From a virus, in the IMG/VR virus record IMGVR_UViG_3300035698_012567, positions 1 through 59,461 of that record: a DNA stretch of 59,461 nt; one strand, 5' to 3'. Of this stretch, positions 43,498 to 51,392 are shown piece by piece (position 1 is the first letter of the stretch; each line of letters opens with the position of its first letter). Position numbers and translations under genes: made by a program. The notes beneath the pieces were generated by a model. The model saw nothing but the letters and a program-made list of their open reading frames with translations. It was not told the origin of the DNA and ran no database searches.

Positions 43498-43815
43498 ATG
43501 AAGAGCTATTATACTGTTTCTGAAGATGGGATAAATCTTTTGACCGCTGCAGGTGGTTTTGTATTGCATTATCCTTTTCCTCGACCAAATGATGCTGACC
43601 AATTATTTTTTACTTCTGATTTAGCATCCGGACATTCTCAGGCAATAACTTCGGGAGCATTTAGTGCATTAGTTGATGCTTCTCGATTAATCCCTAAATT
43701 GACTGATGAAGAGTATACAGTGCAAAAAGCGTTAGGTTCTATAGATTGTAGGGTATATGAAGTATTACCTACGCTCTTAGATTGGATTGATGAGAAAAAG
43801 GAGAAGCTTAAATGA
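43498..43815 (+). CDS. Protein with central ALGT box, probably leaderless
   Basis: 105 residues. The first 65 form a beta-rich domain (YYTVSEDGINLLTAAGGFVL); then IPKLTDEEYTVQKALGSIDC is an ALGT box at about 66-82, followed by a helix and basic end. No SD. The -10 is 6 bases upstream, so a leaderless mRNA is likely. ATG-A overlap with the next gene, which starts with an ALGT box, so the two boxes lie about 34 codons apart in consecutive genes. Confidence 0.72.
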   Translation: MKSYYTVSEDGINLLTAAGGFVLHYPFPRPNDADQLFFTSDLASGHSQAITSGAFSALVDASRLIPKLTDEEYTVQKALGSIDCRVYEVLPTLLDWIDEKKEKLK

Positions 43816-44486
43816 CATTGAATGAGTATAAAGCGCAATTAGCTTTAGGCACTATAGATTTTCGAGAAGCTGCACATTCTACTGAAAATAGTGAGGTTTT
43901 GCAGGATATTGTGGGTAGAACTGACGATATTGCCGCATTATCTGCAGTATCGACCAATAATCACGCGAATCTCTACACTTTGACTCTACTTGCTACGTTT
44001 CCCCATGCGGAAAAGGGTGTAATTATTTCGTGTGCGCACCATCCAAATGTTACTCTTCCCATTTTACTGCAATGGCTGAAATACCCCGATATCCGTCATG
44101 TAACTGCAGTACAGTGGCGAGTTAGGACACTTCAAATTGCTACAGGTATAAGCGAAGACGATGCATATCAAATTACTGGTTCTCCTGCGGATGACTACTC
44201 GACGCGTATATGGGACGAGATGCAACGTGAGTATGCAAAGAGACATACAGGGTCGTCACCCCTAAAGAAATGGAAGGTACCTGATACACAGCGTCAGTAT
44301 ACGTTCTGGACATCTACTGGGGGTAATTCTACAATTGAATTGGATGATAAACGGTTCAAGTTTAGTATACCTTCTCCTGATGATGGCCCGAGGATATATG
44401 GTGCTGAGGGTATTATTACTTCATATGATTACGCAGCGTCGACCATTCCTGACCCTTCTGAGGAGGTTGCTGATGAAGTATCATGA
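43812..44486 (+). CDS. ALGT-box protein (224 aa)
   Basis: 224 residues: MTLNEYKAQLALGTIDFREA is a canonical box. The next 70 residues carry repeat cores (SAVSTNNHANLYTLTLLATF, IISCAHHPNVTLPILLQWLK) of the N/H-x-x-x/T-L/P-x-x-L type. The C-terminal 100 residues form a separate beta-rich segment (RQYTFWTSTGGNSTIELDDK). Overlaps both neighbours. The largest plus-strand member of the family. Confidence 0.8.
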   Translation: MTLNEYKAQLALGTIDFREAAHSTENSEVLQDIVGRTDDIAALSAVSTNNHANLYTLTLLATFPHAEKGVIISCAHHPNVTLPILLQWLKYPDIRHVTAVQWRVRTLQIATGISEDDAYQITGSPADDYSTRIWDEMQREYAKRHTGSSPLKKWKVPDTQRQYTFWTSTGGNSTIELDDKRFKFSIPSPDDGPRIYGAEGIITSYDYAASTIPDPSEEVADEVS

Positions 44487-44757
44487 AAAACTTCAAAAGT
44501 ATTTAGAAGATAAGGCGACCGTTGAAATTCTTGCAGATAAAGAAATCACCGGCGTACTTACAGATGTAGGTGATGATTATCTTTCAGTTACCCATGCAGT
44601 GGAGCGTGAGATTACAGAACAGATTGAGGTCACGGAAGGGCAGAATAAGGGTACCACTGAAGAGCAAATACATATTCGGGTAATTAAATTTGAGACTATT
44701 TTACGTCTTTCTGATATTCATGCAGTATCTAAGATTATGAAGACTACTACGAAATAA
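44473..44757 (+). CDS. Small beta-rich protein, Sm-like in outline
   Basis: 94 residues from the ATG overlapping the preceding stop. V-E-I-L-A-D-K-E-I-T-G-V-L-T-D-V-G-D-D-Y-L-S-V resembles the strand order of LSm-like small folds (G-x-L-x-D-V/I-x-x-D-x-L-x-V). No more specific assignment possible. Confidence 0.6.
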   Translation: MKYHEKLQKYLEDKATVEILADKEITGVLTDVGDDYLSVTHAVEREITEQIEVTEGQNKGTTEEQIHIRVIKFETILRLSDIHAVSKIMKTTTK

Positions 44758-44787
44758 TGCAACAGCTAAATTGTGAAGGGAAATTTT

Positions 44788-45066
44788 ATGGACATTCAAC
44801 CACTTGAAGATCGTGTAGTAATTAAACCGTTTACGGAAGAACGCGCGCCCGGAGCTATCATTATTCCTGATGATGCTAAAGAAAAATCAATGGAAGGCAC
44901 AGTTGTGGCGGTAGGCCCCGGATTGGTCGATCAATCCATGATGATTCCCGTAGACTCGAAAGTATTGTACAGTAGGTTTGTTGGGGTTGAAGTAGACTAT
45001 GGCGGTGAAGAGTATCTTATTATGCGTGCGCCTGAAGTACTTGCAATTCTTAAGAAGGCAGAATAA
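44788..45066 (+). CDS. GroES-type co-chaperonin
   Basis: 92 residues from the ATG with SD GAAGGG. It begins [13 protein letters not shown] and contains the mobile-loop region ([15 protein letters not shown]) followed by G-T-V-V-A-V-G-P-G, then [10 protein letters not shown]. This is GroES-like in length and motif order. As with T4 gp31 it would cap host GroEL to fold a phage protein, possibly the capsid. It overlaps the queE start (TAATG). Confidence 0.92.
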   Translation: MDIQPLEDRVVIKPFTEERAPGAIIIPDDAKEKSMEGTVVAVGPGLVDQSMMIPVDSKVLYSRFVGVEVDYGGEEYLIMRAPEVLAILKKAE

Positions 45067-45836
45067 TGGAAGAGGCTCAAAAGAAATCGCAGTTACCTGT
45101 TTGCGAGGTGTTTAAATCTATTCAAGGAGAAGGCATTTCTACTGGCGTTCCTGCAGTTTTTGTGCGTTTCTCTGGATGTAATCTACAATGCAAGTTTTGT
45201 GATACTCCCTTTACTTGGTTATGGGAAGGCACCGATTTTGTTCATGATACGAAAGAGTGGGAAAAGTCAAGTTACGCTAAAATTGATGAAGTAGTTGACT
45301 ATACTTGTACTGACCTTATGGATAAGATCCGTGAGTTAGCAGGTACAACTACGCGCACAGTAGTTTTAACTGGAGGGGAACCTCTATTATATGGTAAAAC
45401 TGTGCCTTTCACCGAGCTCCTCACCGCGCTGCGTAAAGAGCGATTCATGATTGAAGTAGAAACTAATGGAACAATTGTGCCTACTTGCGACGTAGCAGTA
45501 TTAGTGGATCGTTTTAATGTTTCGTTAAAGTTGGCGAATTCCGGAATGGGGGAATCGCGAAGAGTTGTACAGCGCGCTGCAGTATTTTTTGCATGTAATT
45601 CGCGGTCTGTATTCAAATTTGTAGTTGCGGCAGAGGACGATCTCATTGAGGTTAAGGCACTTCAAGATCAGTTAAATTTATCTCCAGGTAAAATTTTACT
45701 GATGCCCGAAGGGCGCACTTCAGAGGAAATTAAAGAACGTGCAAAAATGGTAGTCGATGCATGCATTGCTAACGGATATACTTTTTGCAATAGATTACAT
45801 ATTTGGCTTTGGGGCGGTGAAGCTCGTGGCGTGTAG
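45066..45836 (+). CDS. queE: 7-carboxy-7-deazaguanine synthase QueE
   Basis: 256 residues. Radical-SAM cluster motif C-N-L-Q-C-K-F-C (38-45), preceded by S-I-Q-G-E-G and F-V-R-F-S-G, and T-G-G-E-P-L-L later, fit QueE. It forms 7-carboxy-7-deazaguanine from 6-carboxytetrahydropterin. No QueC, QueD or FolE is in this window. The operon continues with a tRNA-guanine-transglycosylase-like gene two genes on, consistent with 7-deazaguanine modification of DNA or RNA. Confidence 0.93.
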   Translation: MEEAQKKSQLPVCEVFKSIQGEGISTGVPAVFVRFSGCNLQCKFCDTPFTWLWEGTDFVHDTKEWEKSSYAKIDEVVDYTCTDLMDKIRELAGTTTRTVVLTGGEPLLYGKTVPFTELLTALRKERFMIEVETNGTIVPTCDVAVLVDRFNVSLKLANSGMGESRRVVQRAAVFFACNSRSVFKFVVAAEDDLIEVKALQDQLNLSPGKILLMPEGRTSEEIKERAKMVVDACIANGYTFCNRLHIWLWGGEARGV

Positions 45837-45856
45837 TAAAGAAAGGACTATTTTCT

Positions 45857-47251
45857 ATGCATGATGGGGATTTTCTTGATATTGATGCGGATGACGAAAA
45901 TTTTGATTTTGGGGAAGCACTGGCTAATGATGATGATGAGGAAGATTACGTAGAATATAGTAAATTGCCTCCGCATCCTCGGGCAAAAACATATACAGTA
46001 TCGTTCACCGATATAGGTAAGAAGGCCACAGATATTTCTATCGGTGAAAAGTTGTACTATGATGAGATGTGTTCCGATATTAAGTTTGTTTCATTTTTTG
46101 GGGAAGAACCCACTAATAATCGACATTGGTATCGGCCCCTTACGCACAGTATCCGAGTATATGCACTATATATGTTATGGCAACAAAAGAAGATTGAGCT
46201 ACACGGTTTTGATGGTACTGCTGCGATGTGTCAGTTGAAAGTTGGGGTAAATCGAGAAGTACTTGTTCCTGCAGAAGGTTCGTTTGTTGTTACTCTTGCA
46301 GAAAGTAATGTGGAGATTGTCATTCGACTTGCTCGAGGCAGTACCACTATTGAATGGATAATTTATAGTAGGAACGCTGTTGATTATAGTCAGTGGGATA
46401 AATTAATTCGGGCGGCAATCAAAAAATATAATCCTTATATAAATCAAGTTTTTGATCAAGAGGGAAAATTTCTTGAGTTACCTGATGTTACTTTTGATGA
46501 CATCTTCCTCGATGATTCTATTCGTAAGACGGTACAGACTAATATTGTCGACTATATCGATCCACGTTTAGCTAACCTCAAAATACTTAATGGGCTCCCT
46601 TCTCGCCGGGGGGTAATATTCTCAGGCATTCCTGGTACAGGAAAAACATTTTTATCTCGTGTACTTGCGAACACATTATGTACGTCCTTTATGGTAGTAA
46701 CAAATTTGACGTGTTTATCTGAATTGAGTCGAATTTTTCAATTTGCTTCGACGTTTGATAGGATTATTTTATTGTTTGAGGATATTGATGTTTATATCAA
46801 ACATCGTGATTTTGGTTCAGATTTCCTTTCTACGATGCTCAACTCGCTTGATGGGTTAGAGAAGATCGCTAACCATATGGTAGTCATTTGTACTACTAAT
46901 AATGTTGATGTACTTGACGACGCGCTAAAGAATCGTCCTGGACGATTTGATATTACTGTTAAGTTTGACACTCCTAATAAATTACTTCAAGCAACAATGT
47001 TACGAGGTTTCTGTAAGGACAAAGACATTACTGGTGTAGATTTTGATCAAATTGTCGAGAAACTCCCTTCGAGATATACGGGGGCACAATTAAAGGAGTT
47101 GTATATTTCTACGTGTGTATTAGCTCTTGAGGACAACAGTGTGGATTCGCAAGATATTATCATATTGACTACTGATTTGTTTATTCGGGCATTAGATAGG
47201 CTGAAAAATTCTAATGGCCGCGTTATTGGCTTCAACGAGGTGAGGCAATAG
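45857..47251 (+). CDS. AAA+ ATPase (BCS1/Cdc48-like core)
   Basis: 464 residues. The N-terminal 250 residues have an acidic start and a beta-rich region of no known family. Walker A GIPGTGKT (257-264), Walker B IILLFEDID (303-311) and N-R-P-G-R-F-D as arginine-finger motif form a classical AAA module. These act as unfoldases or remodelling machines; the partner is unknown. It lies between queE and an ALGT-repeat gene in the same operon. Confidence 0.88.
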   Translation: MHDGDFLDIDADDENFDFGEALANDDDEEDYVEYSKLPPHPRAKTYTVSFTDIGKKATDISIGEKLYYDEMCSDIKFVSFFGEEPTNNRHWYRPLTHSIRVYALYMLWQQKKIELHGFDGTAAMCQLKVGVNREVLVPAEGSFVVTLAESNVEIVIRLARGSTTIEWIIYSRNAVDYSQWDKLIRAAIKKYNPYINQVFDQEGKFLELPDVTFDDIFLDDSIRKTVQTNIVDYIDPRLANLKILNGLPSRRGVIFSGIPGTGKTFLSRVLANTLCTSFMVVTNLTCLSELSRIFQFASTFDRIILLFEDIDVYIKHRDFGSDFLSTMLNSLDGLEKIANHMVVICTTNNVDVLDDALKNRPGRFDITVKFDTPNKLLQATMLRGFCKDKDITGVDFDQIVEKLPSRYTGAQLKELYISTCVLALEDNSVDSQDIIILTTDLFIRALDRLKNSNGRVIGFNEVRQ

Positions 47252-47255
47252 GTTT

Positions 47256-47594
47256 ATGGTGACTAAAAAAGAACTTATGGTGCAAATTGCTATCGGGACT
47301 ATATCTGATGCTAAACAACTTGCAGGTTTAGTTAAAATTACTGCCGATGTAGAAGTACTTTCTTGGGCAATGAAACATAAATATTCTCCTGTGCGCATTG
47401 CGGCAATCACTAATAGCAATTGTCCCATAGGTTTCCTTTTAGAGGCATTTATTATGGAGGAGGGTAAAGGCGCGCGCGAGGCGCTCGATGTTGCGGTACA
47501 ACATCGTCGAGAGGAGTTTGAATATTTGGTACGTGATGTAGTAAGATGTTATCCTCAATTAGCTTTGGATCTAAAGCATGATTCATCTAATTGA
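47256..47594 (+). CDS. ALGT-box protein with repeat
   Basis: 112 residues: MVTKKELMVQIAIGTISDAK (I-A-I-G-T variant), then helical repeats with core VRIAAITNSNCPIGFLLEAF (T-N-S-N-C-P in place of N-x-x-T-P). It starts 5 bases after the AAA gene and overlaps the next gene by 17 bases. Confidence 0.78.
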   Translation: MVTKKELMVQIAIGTISDAKQLAGLVKITADVEVLSWAMKHKYSPVRIAAITNSNCPIGFLLEAFIMEEGKGAREALDVAVQHRREEFEYLVRDVVRCYPQLALDLKHDSSN

Positions 47595-47793
47595 AGTTAC
47601 CCTCGAAAGTATGTGCGACGTATGTAAAGAAAAGAAGGCAGGATATTATAATACTACGTATTATATCCATGTATGTTCCGTCGAATGTTTTAACGACTTT
47701 ATTGCAGGGTATAATAGGGAAATAGAAGAAATTGCGCGGGTACGTCTTAATCCTGATGAAACCGCGTCAATAAAGAGGAAAGAACGCGAATGA
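47578..47793 (+). CDS. Zinc-binding protein of treble-clef type
   Basis: 71 residues. C-D-V-C-K-E-K-K-A (13-21) and C-S-V-E-C-F (about 32-37) give a C-x2-C, C-x3-C arrangement typical of TRASH/MYND-like folds. Charged helical tail. It overlaps the next gene's start by 4 bases. Confidence 0.68.
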   Translation: MIHLIEVTLESMCDVCKEKKAGYYNTTYYIHVCSVECFNDFIAGYNREIEEIARVRLNPDETASIKRKERE

Positions 47794-49034
47794 TTTGTAG
47801 TGTAGCCCACAAGGGGCGCATGCGGTGTTCTCAATGTAAACGCTGGTTACCTAAAAATCAATTTAGTAAGAGTAAGGACAGGAAAAGTGGCTTACAATAT
47901 TGGTGCACAAGTTGTTTACAGGAATACTGGGGACAAAATAAGGACCAATTGAAAGAAAGCACAAAGCGATGGCGCAGGGAGAATTCTACAAAACAGCGGA
48001 AGCAGCAAAAAGAGTGGATAAGAAAGAATCCTGAACGGGGTGTATGGCACGATATGTTACAGCGTTGCAATAATCCCAAAAATCCTTCTTATAAACATTA
48101 TGGTGGCCGGGGGATTAAAGTCAGCTATAAAAGTTTTGCGGTTTTTATGGAAGATGTAGGAAAACGCCCATCGCCCCTGTATAGTATTGATAGAATTGAT
48201 AATAATGGTGATTATAAACAAGGTAATGTTAAGTGGTCAACTATGAAAGAACAACAAAATAATCGGCGAAATAATAAAAGTAATTCTGGTATTTCATGTA
48301 GTGTCGAACTCCCTGTGAAGTATTTAGAAGAGTATTCAGGATATTTTGATTATGATTTTGTTATTGCGAGTACCTGTATCAGTCATCCTGAATACTTAGA
48401 GTATTTCTTGCGTAGGAAACATGCGCGATTTAGATTTACCATATTAGATAATGGGGCATTTGAGACGGGTGAAGCAATTTCTGATATGGAATATATTACG
48501 TTAGCCCAGAAATTGCATCCGAATGTGTTAGTAATCCCAGATGTATATAAGGACTCTTCTGCAACATATGTGCGAGTGCTAAATTTTCTTGATACGTGGA
48601 AGAAGGCGCCCGTGGATGGCGTAAAGTTGATGGGAGTATTGCAGGGTGAATCATGGGAAGATCTCTTAACCATGTACCGAATACTTTACAATGGAAAGTG
48701 CGAATATATTGGACTGCCTTATGCCACGGGGATAGATAGATACCAGTTCTTAAAAGCTCATCCAGAAATTCAAAACGTACACATTTTAGGCGCTCCCACG
48801 TTAACTGAAATATGCGCATTGAATCTTTTACCTAATGTAGTGTCGATAGATTCTTCTCTTCCCGTTAAATGTACTATGGAGAGTAAGGGCATCGACAATG
48901 CACTTGTATCTGATTCTTATGCGCATCCTGATGAATGCGAATTAAATACTTCTCGGTTAATGTATAATTTGGATATGTTTACCTCATTGTGTCACGGTGA
49001 ATTTGACATTGTACCTAAGGAGAATATACAATGA
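47790..49034 (+). CDS. HNH endonuclease fused to a tRNA-guanine-transglycosylase-like protein
   Basis: 414 residues. Residues 1-165: zinc knuckles (C-S-Q-C at 13-16, C-T-S-C at 39-42), then YKHYGGRGIKV and YSIDRIDNNGDYKQGNVKWS, the HNH/AP2-type homing enzyme core. Residues 168-414: ILDNGAFETG (218-227), PDVYKD (250-255), LQGES (284-288), YIGLPYATG (306-314), ILGAP (332-336) and S-I-D-S-S (352-356), the order of TGT/DpdA-like enzymes. I-C-S-V at 2-5 and I-S-C-S-V at 168-172 look like a target duplication, so the endonuclease seems inserted in frame near the transglycosylase start. Confidence 0.75.
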   Translation: MICSVAHKGRMRCSQCKRWLPKNQFSKSKDRKSGLQYWCTSCLQEYWGQNKDQLKESTKRWRRENSTKQRKQQKEWIRKNPERGVWHDMLQRCNNPKNPSYKHYGGRGIKVSYKSFAVFMEDVGKRPSPLYSIDRIDNNGDYKQGNVKWSTMKEQQNNRRNNKSNSGISCSVELPVKYLEEYSGYFDYDFVIASTCISHPEYLEYFLRRKHARFRFTILDNGAFETGEAISDMEYITLAQKLHPNVLVIPDVYKDSSATYVRVLNFLDTWKKAPVDGVKLMGVLQGESWEDLLTMYRILYNGKCEYIGLPYATGIDRYQFLKAHPEIQNVHILGAPTLTEICALNLLPNVVSIDSSLPVKCTMESKGIDNALVSDSYAHPDECELNTSRLMYNLDMFTSLCHGEFDIVPKENIQ

Positions 49035-49588
49035 AGGCTGTAGATTTAGGTGATTTTGATTATGATGGTTCGCAACTGCATCATGCATTTGTATATGAAC
49101 AGAGTAAAATATTAGGCCCCTCTATAGGCTATTTTCGCGGGGCGGCGGATGTAAAAGAACATCTCGTCGATTTAGAGGATAGTCTTGCAAATGATTTTAT
49201 TGCTTCAGATGATATGTGGCACTTTATTATCGAGATTCCTGAAGCGGCCATTACTGAAATGGTAGTATGGCAGCGCTTATTCATTACTCTGTGTATGGAC
49301 TATTTTCGGGATCATGTAGAAAGGCATATAAGTCTCCGGCGTCTTGGGGATGATATCATGGTTAATAACCGAAAGCTTTCTGTATCTATTGCGACGTTGT
49401 CTCAATTTAGCGGATTGATTCATGTAGGTATTAATAATGACGTGGGCGACAAATGTCCAGTAAATGCAATAGGCTTAAATGATTTTTGTCCCGTGCATAC
49501 GGGTACTTTTGGCGGGAATATTGCTGAAAGTTTTGTGGAAGAGTATAATGATGTGAAAGACGCTACATATAAAGTGATTGGAGTATAG
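49031..49588 (+). CDS. DUF366-like protein
   Basis: 185 residues. Y-D-G-S-Q-L-H-H-A-F-V-Y, G-P-S-I-G-Y-F-R-G-A-A-D-V, V-D-L-E-D-S-L and M-W-H-F-I-I-E-I-P match my memory of the DUF366 family (Y-D-G-x-Q-L, F-x-G, D-x-E-D, H-F-I-x-E). Function is unknown. It directly follows the transglycosylase gene (ATG-A overlap), so it may act in the same modification. Confidence 0.7.
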   Translation: MKAVDLGDFDYDGSQLHHAFVYEQSKILGPSIGYFRGAADVKEHLVDLEDSLANDFIASDDMWHFIIEIPEAAITEMVVWQRLFITLCMDYFRDHVERHISLRRLGDDIMVNNRKLSVSIATLSQFSGLIHVGINNDVGDKCPVNAIGLNDFCPVHTGTFGGNIAESFVEEYNDVKDATYKVIGV

Positions 49589-49589
49589 T

Positions 49590-49949
49590 ATGTCAAAAGA
49601 TGGTTGTGCGTGTTGTAGAGACGACACTCCCCTTAAACCTGCTGAACAAGCCGTAATGGATGACGCTACCGATATTATGCAAAAAGTACTTGCGCGTATT
49701 AGACGCAGTACGCAGCAATATGGTACAAATTATGTGTTAGCGAACGTAATGGAGGAAACCGAAGAAGAAATCCTCGATATTGTAGGTTGGCCCCTATTAG
49801 AAGCTGTTAGAATGCGTCAAATCCTCCTAAAACGCCTATATAGCCTTGACGGTAAGTATTTGGATAAGTTCTTAACTGCGCAAACTCCCGAGTATTTGTC
49901 TCATTTAAGAGCAAAGATTGATGCGGAACTTGTTACACGCCAACAATAA
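49590..49949 (+). CDS. Hypothetical protein (119 aa)
   Basis: 119 residues from the ATG. MSKDGCACCRDDTPLKPAEQ has a cysteine cluster; the rest is helical (DATDIMQKVLARIRRSTQQY). Soluble. An upstream in-frame ATG overlapping the DUF366 gene is less likely. Function unknown. Confidence 0.65.
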   Translation: MSKDGCACCRDDTPLKPAEQAVMDDATDIMQKVLARIRRSTQQYGTNYVLANVMEETEEEILDIVGWPLLEAVRMRQILLKRLYSLDGKYLDKFLTAQTPEYLSHLRAKIDAELVTRQQ

Positions 49950-50014
49950 TGAACTATTTTAAGAGTAGACAACGATGAGTATGTTCATTATCGTTAGGAA
50001 ACTGGGAGGTGTGT

Positions 50015-50389
50015 ATGTTTCCATTTGAACAGAATTTTTCGGGCGCAGCAGCGGAAGATTCGGATACTTTTGAGGCCAAGACATTTTATGCGTTTAATAT
50101 GTTTGACGGGTTACCTGAAGATATTTTAGATATTTTTGTGCCGGATGATGAAAATGAGATGCTTCAGCTGGAGATGAATATTGTTCGGTGGTTTGCCCGT
50201 GCAAAGGAAAGGGAGAAAGTTTTACAATTGCAGCGTGAGCATAATCTGCCACTTAGGCCCAATCAATCTTTACGTGATGTTGTGATTCGTTTAAAGATTG
50301 TTGCATTGACGCAACAAAACACGTATGTTGATGATACTGATGGATATCCAGGTGCACAAGGTGGATATCCTGGTGCAGAAGGGAAATAA
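50015..50389 (+). CDS. Hypothetical protein with GYPGA repeats
   Basis: 124 residues from the ATG with SD GGGAGG. Mostly helical and acidic, ending D-G-Y-P-G-A-Q-G-G-Y-P-G-A-E-G, two tandem GYPGA(Q/E)G repeats. It precedes the head-gene region; a structural or scaffold-like role is a guess. Confidence 0.62.
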   Translation: MFPFEQNFSGAAAEDSDTFEAKTFYAFNMFDGLPEDILDIFVPDDENEMLQLEMNIVRWFARAKEREKVLQLQREHNLPLRPNQSLRDVVIRLKIVALTQQNTYVDDTDGYPGAQGGYPGAEGK

Positions 50390-50391
50390 TT

Positions 50392-50595
50392 ATGCGTAAG
50401 TATAATTATGATTCGCGCATTATTTTCCTTGTTCAGAATATTTTAGATTGTTGCGGGGGAATATCTGCGAATACTCCTCCGTGTTCAGTTTGTACACTAA
50501 AGCTTGAAAAATGTGCTAGAATGTTTCAACGAAGTGGAATGATGATACCTGAGTATCTTTCGTTAATCCGACAAGTACCTAATGGAATGGTATGA
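50392..50595 (+). CDS. Cysteine-rich small protein (67 aa)
   Basis: 67 residues with C-C-G-G, C-S-V-C and a further C near residue 43. The C-x-x-C and C-C could bind zinc. It overlaps the next gene by 4 bases. Confidence 0.62.
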   Translation: MRKYNYDSRIIFLVQNILDCCGGISANTPPCSVCTLKLEKCARMFQRSGMMIPEYLSLIRQVPNGMV

Positions 50596-51140
50596 TTTGT
50601 TACCCAGTTAATATGGCTAAATATGAAACTTCCACATTTCTTGCGGGACTTTTTTATAAGTTTCGTGTGCGGGATAAGCGTATCCGTAAAGTGATCACCA
50701 ATCTTTATGGTGATCTTATTGGTACTATTCTCGCTAAAACTTCGCATGAAAAATGTATTGTACTTTTTAAGTTGTTGGTTCCTACCATTAAAGATACCAT
50801 CGAATATTTAGAACAGCGTAAAGATTCCGATATTTCTGCAGATGTAGAATTGCTTCAAGTCTTTTCAAAATTTGTGGTATCCTGCACTCATGTTGTAAAT
50901 ACAATTGGTATTCGCGATGATGCGAATACTCACGTATTTGATAATATTATGAAACATACTTTTATTGATGAGATTGCGTGCGATATTGGGGACTGTGTCA
51001 AATCTTTTAAGGAAAATCCAAAAGATATAGATAAAAAAGACATTATTGCACAGTTAACCGTGAAATTGGCTGATTATAACGCTGTGATGTTAACAAATTT
51101 GACTCTTACTAGTGTTTTGTATGGGGAAGAAGCAAGATAA
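50592..51140 (+). CDS. Hypothetical helical protein (182 aa)
   Basis: 182 residues, helical and soluble, no motif. ATG-A overlap with the preceding gene and a 20-base overlap with the next. Position just upstream of the portal-like gene suggests a head or packaging accessory, but nothing in it matches a terminase. Confidence 0.6.
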   Translation: MICYPVNMAKYETSTFLAGLFYKFRVRDKRIRKVITNLYGDLIGTILAKTSHEKCIVLFKLLVPTIKDTIEYLEQRKDSDISADVELLQVFSKFVVSCTHVVNTIGIRDDANTHVFDNIMKHTFIDEIACDIGDCVKSFKENPKDIDKKDIIAQLTVKLADYNAVMLTNLTLTSVLYGEEAR

Positions 51141-51387
51141 ATCGAACTATAGTAAGAATACTGTGCCTTCCCCTTTTGTACAAGGAAGGTTTCGGGAGGT
51201 CGTAAAACCTAAAGGTGTACGCCATACTCGGTTGACTCATAAGACCGATAAGGATAATGCATCGGAGTTGACTGTGGATCTTGTACAAGTACTTGCAGAC
51301 AATGGTATATGTATAAAGAATGTATATACTATTGCTAAAGGGCTAGTTCACTTGGGCTGGATAAAGTCGAAGAAATTAGAAGGATAA
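51121..51387 (+). CDS. Hypothetical basic protein (88 aa)
   Basis: 88 residues from the ATG within the end of the preceding gene; basic N-terminal half (RFREVVKPKGVRHTRLTHKT), then a small helical domain (LVQVLADNGICIKNVYTIAK). The C-terminal part could be a winged helix. Five bases before the portal-like gene. Confidence 0.6.
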   Translation: MGKKQDKSNYSKNTVPSPFVQGRFREVVKPKGVRHTRLTHKTDKDNASELTVDLVQVLADNGICIKNVYTIAKGLVHLGWIKSKKLEG

Positions 51388-51392
51388 TTTAA

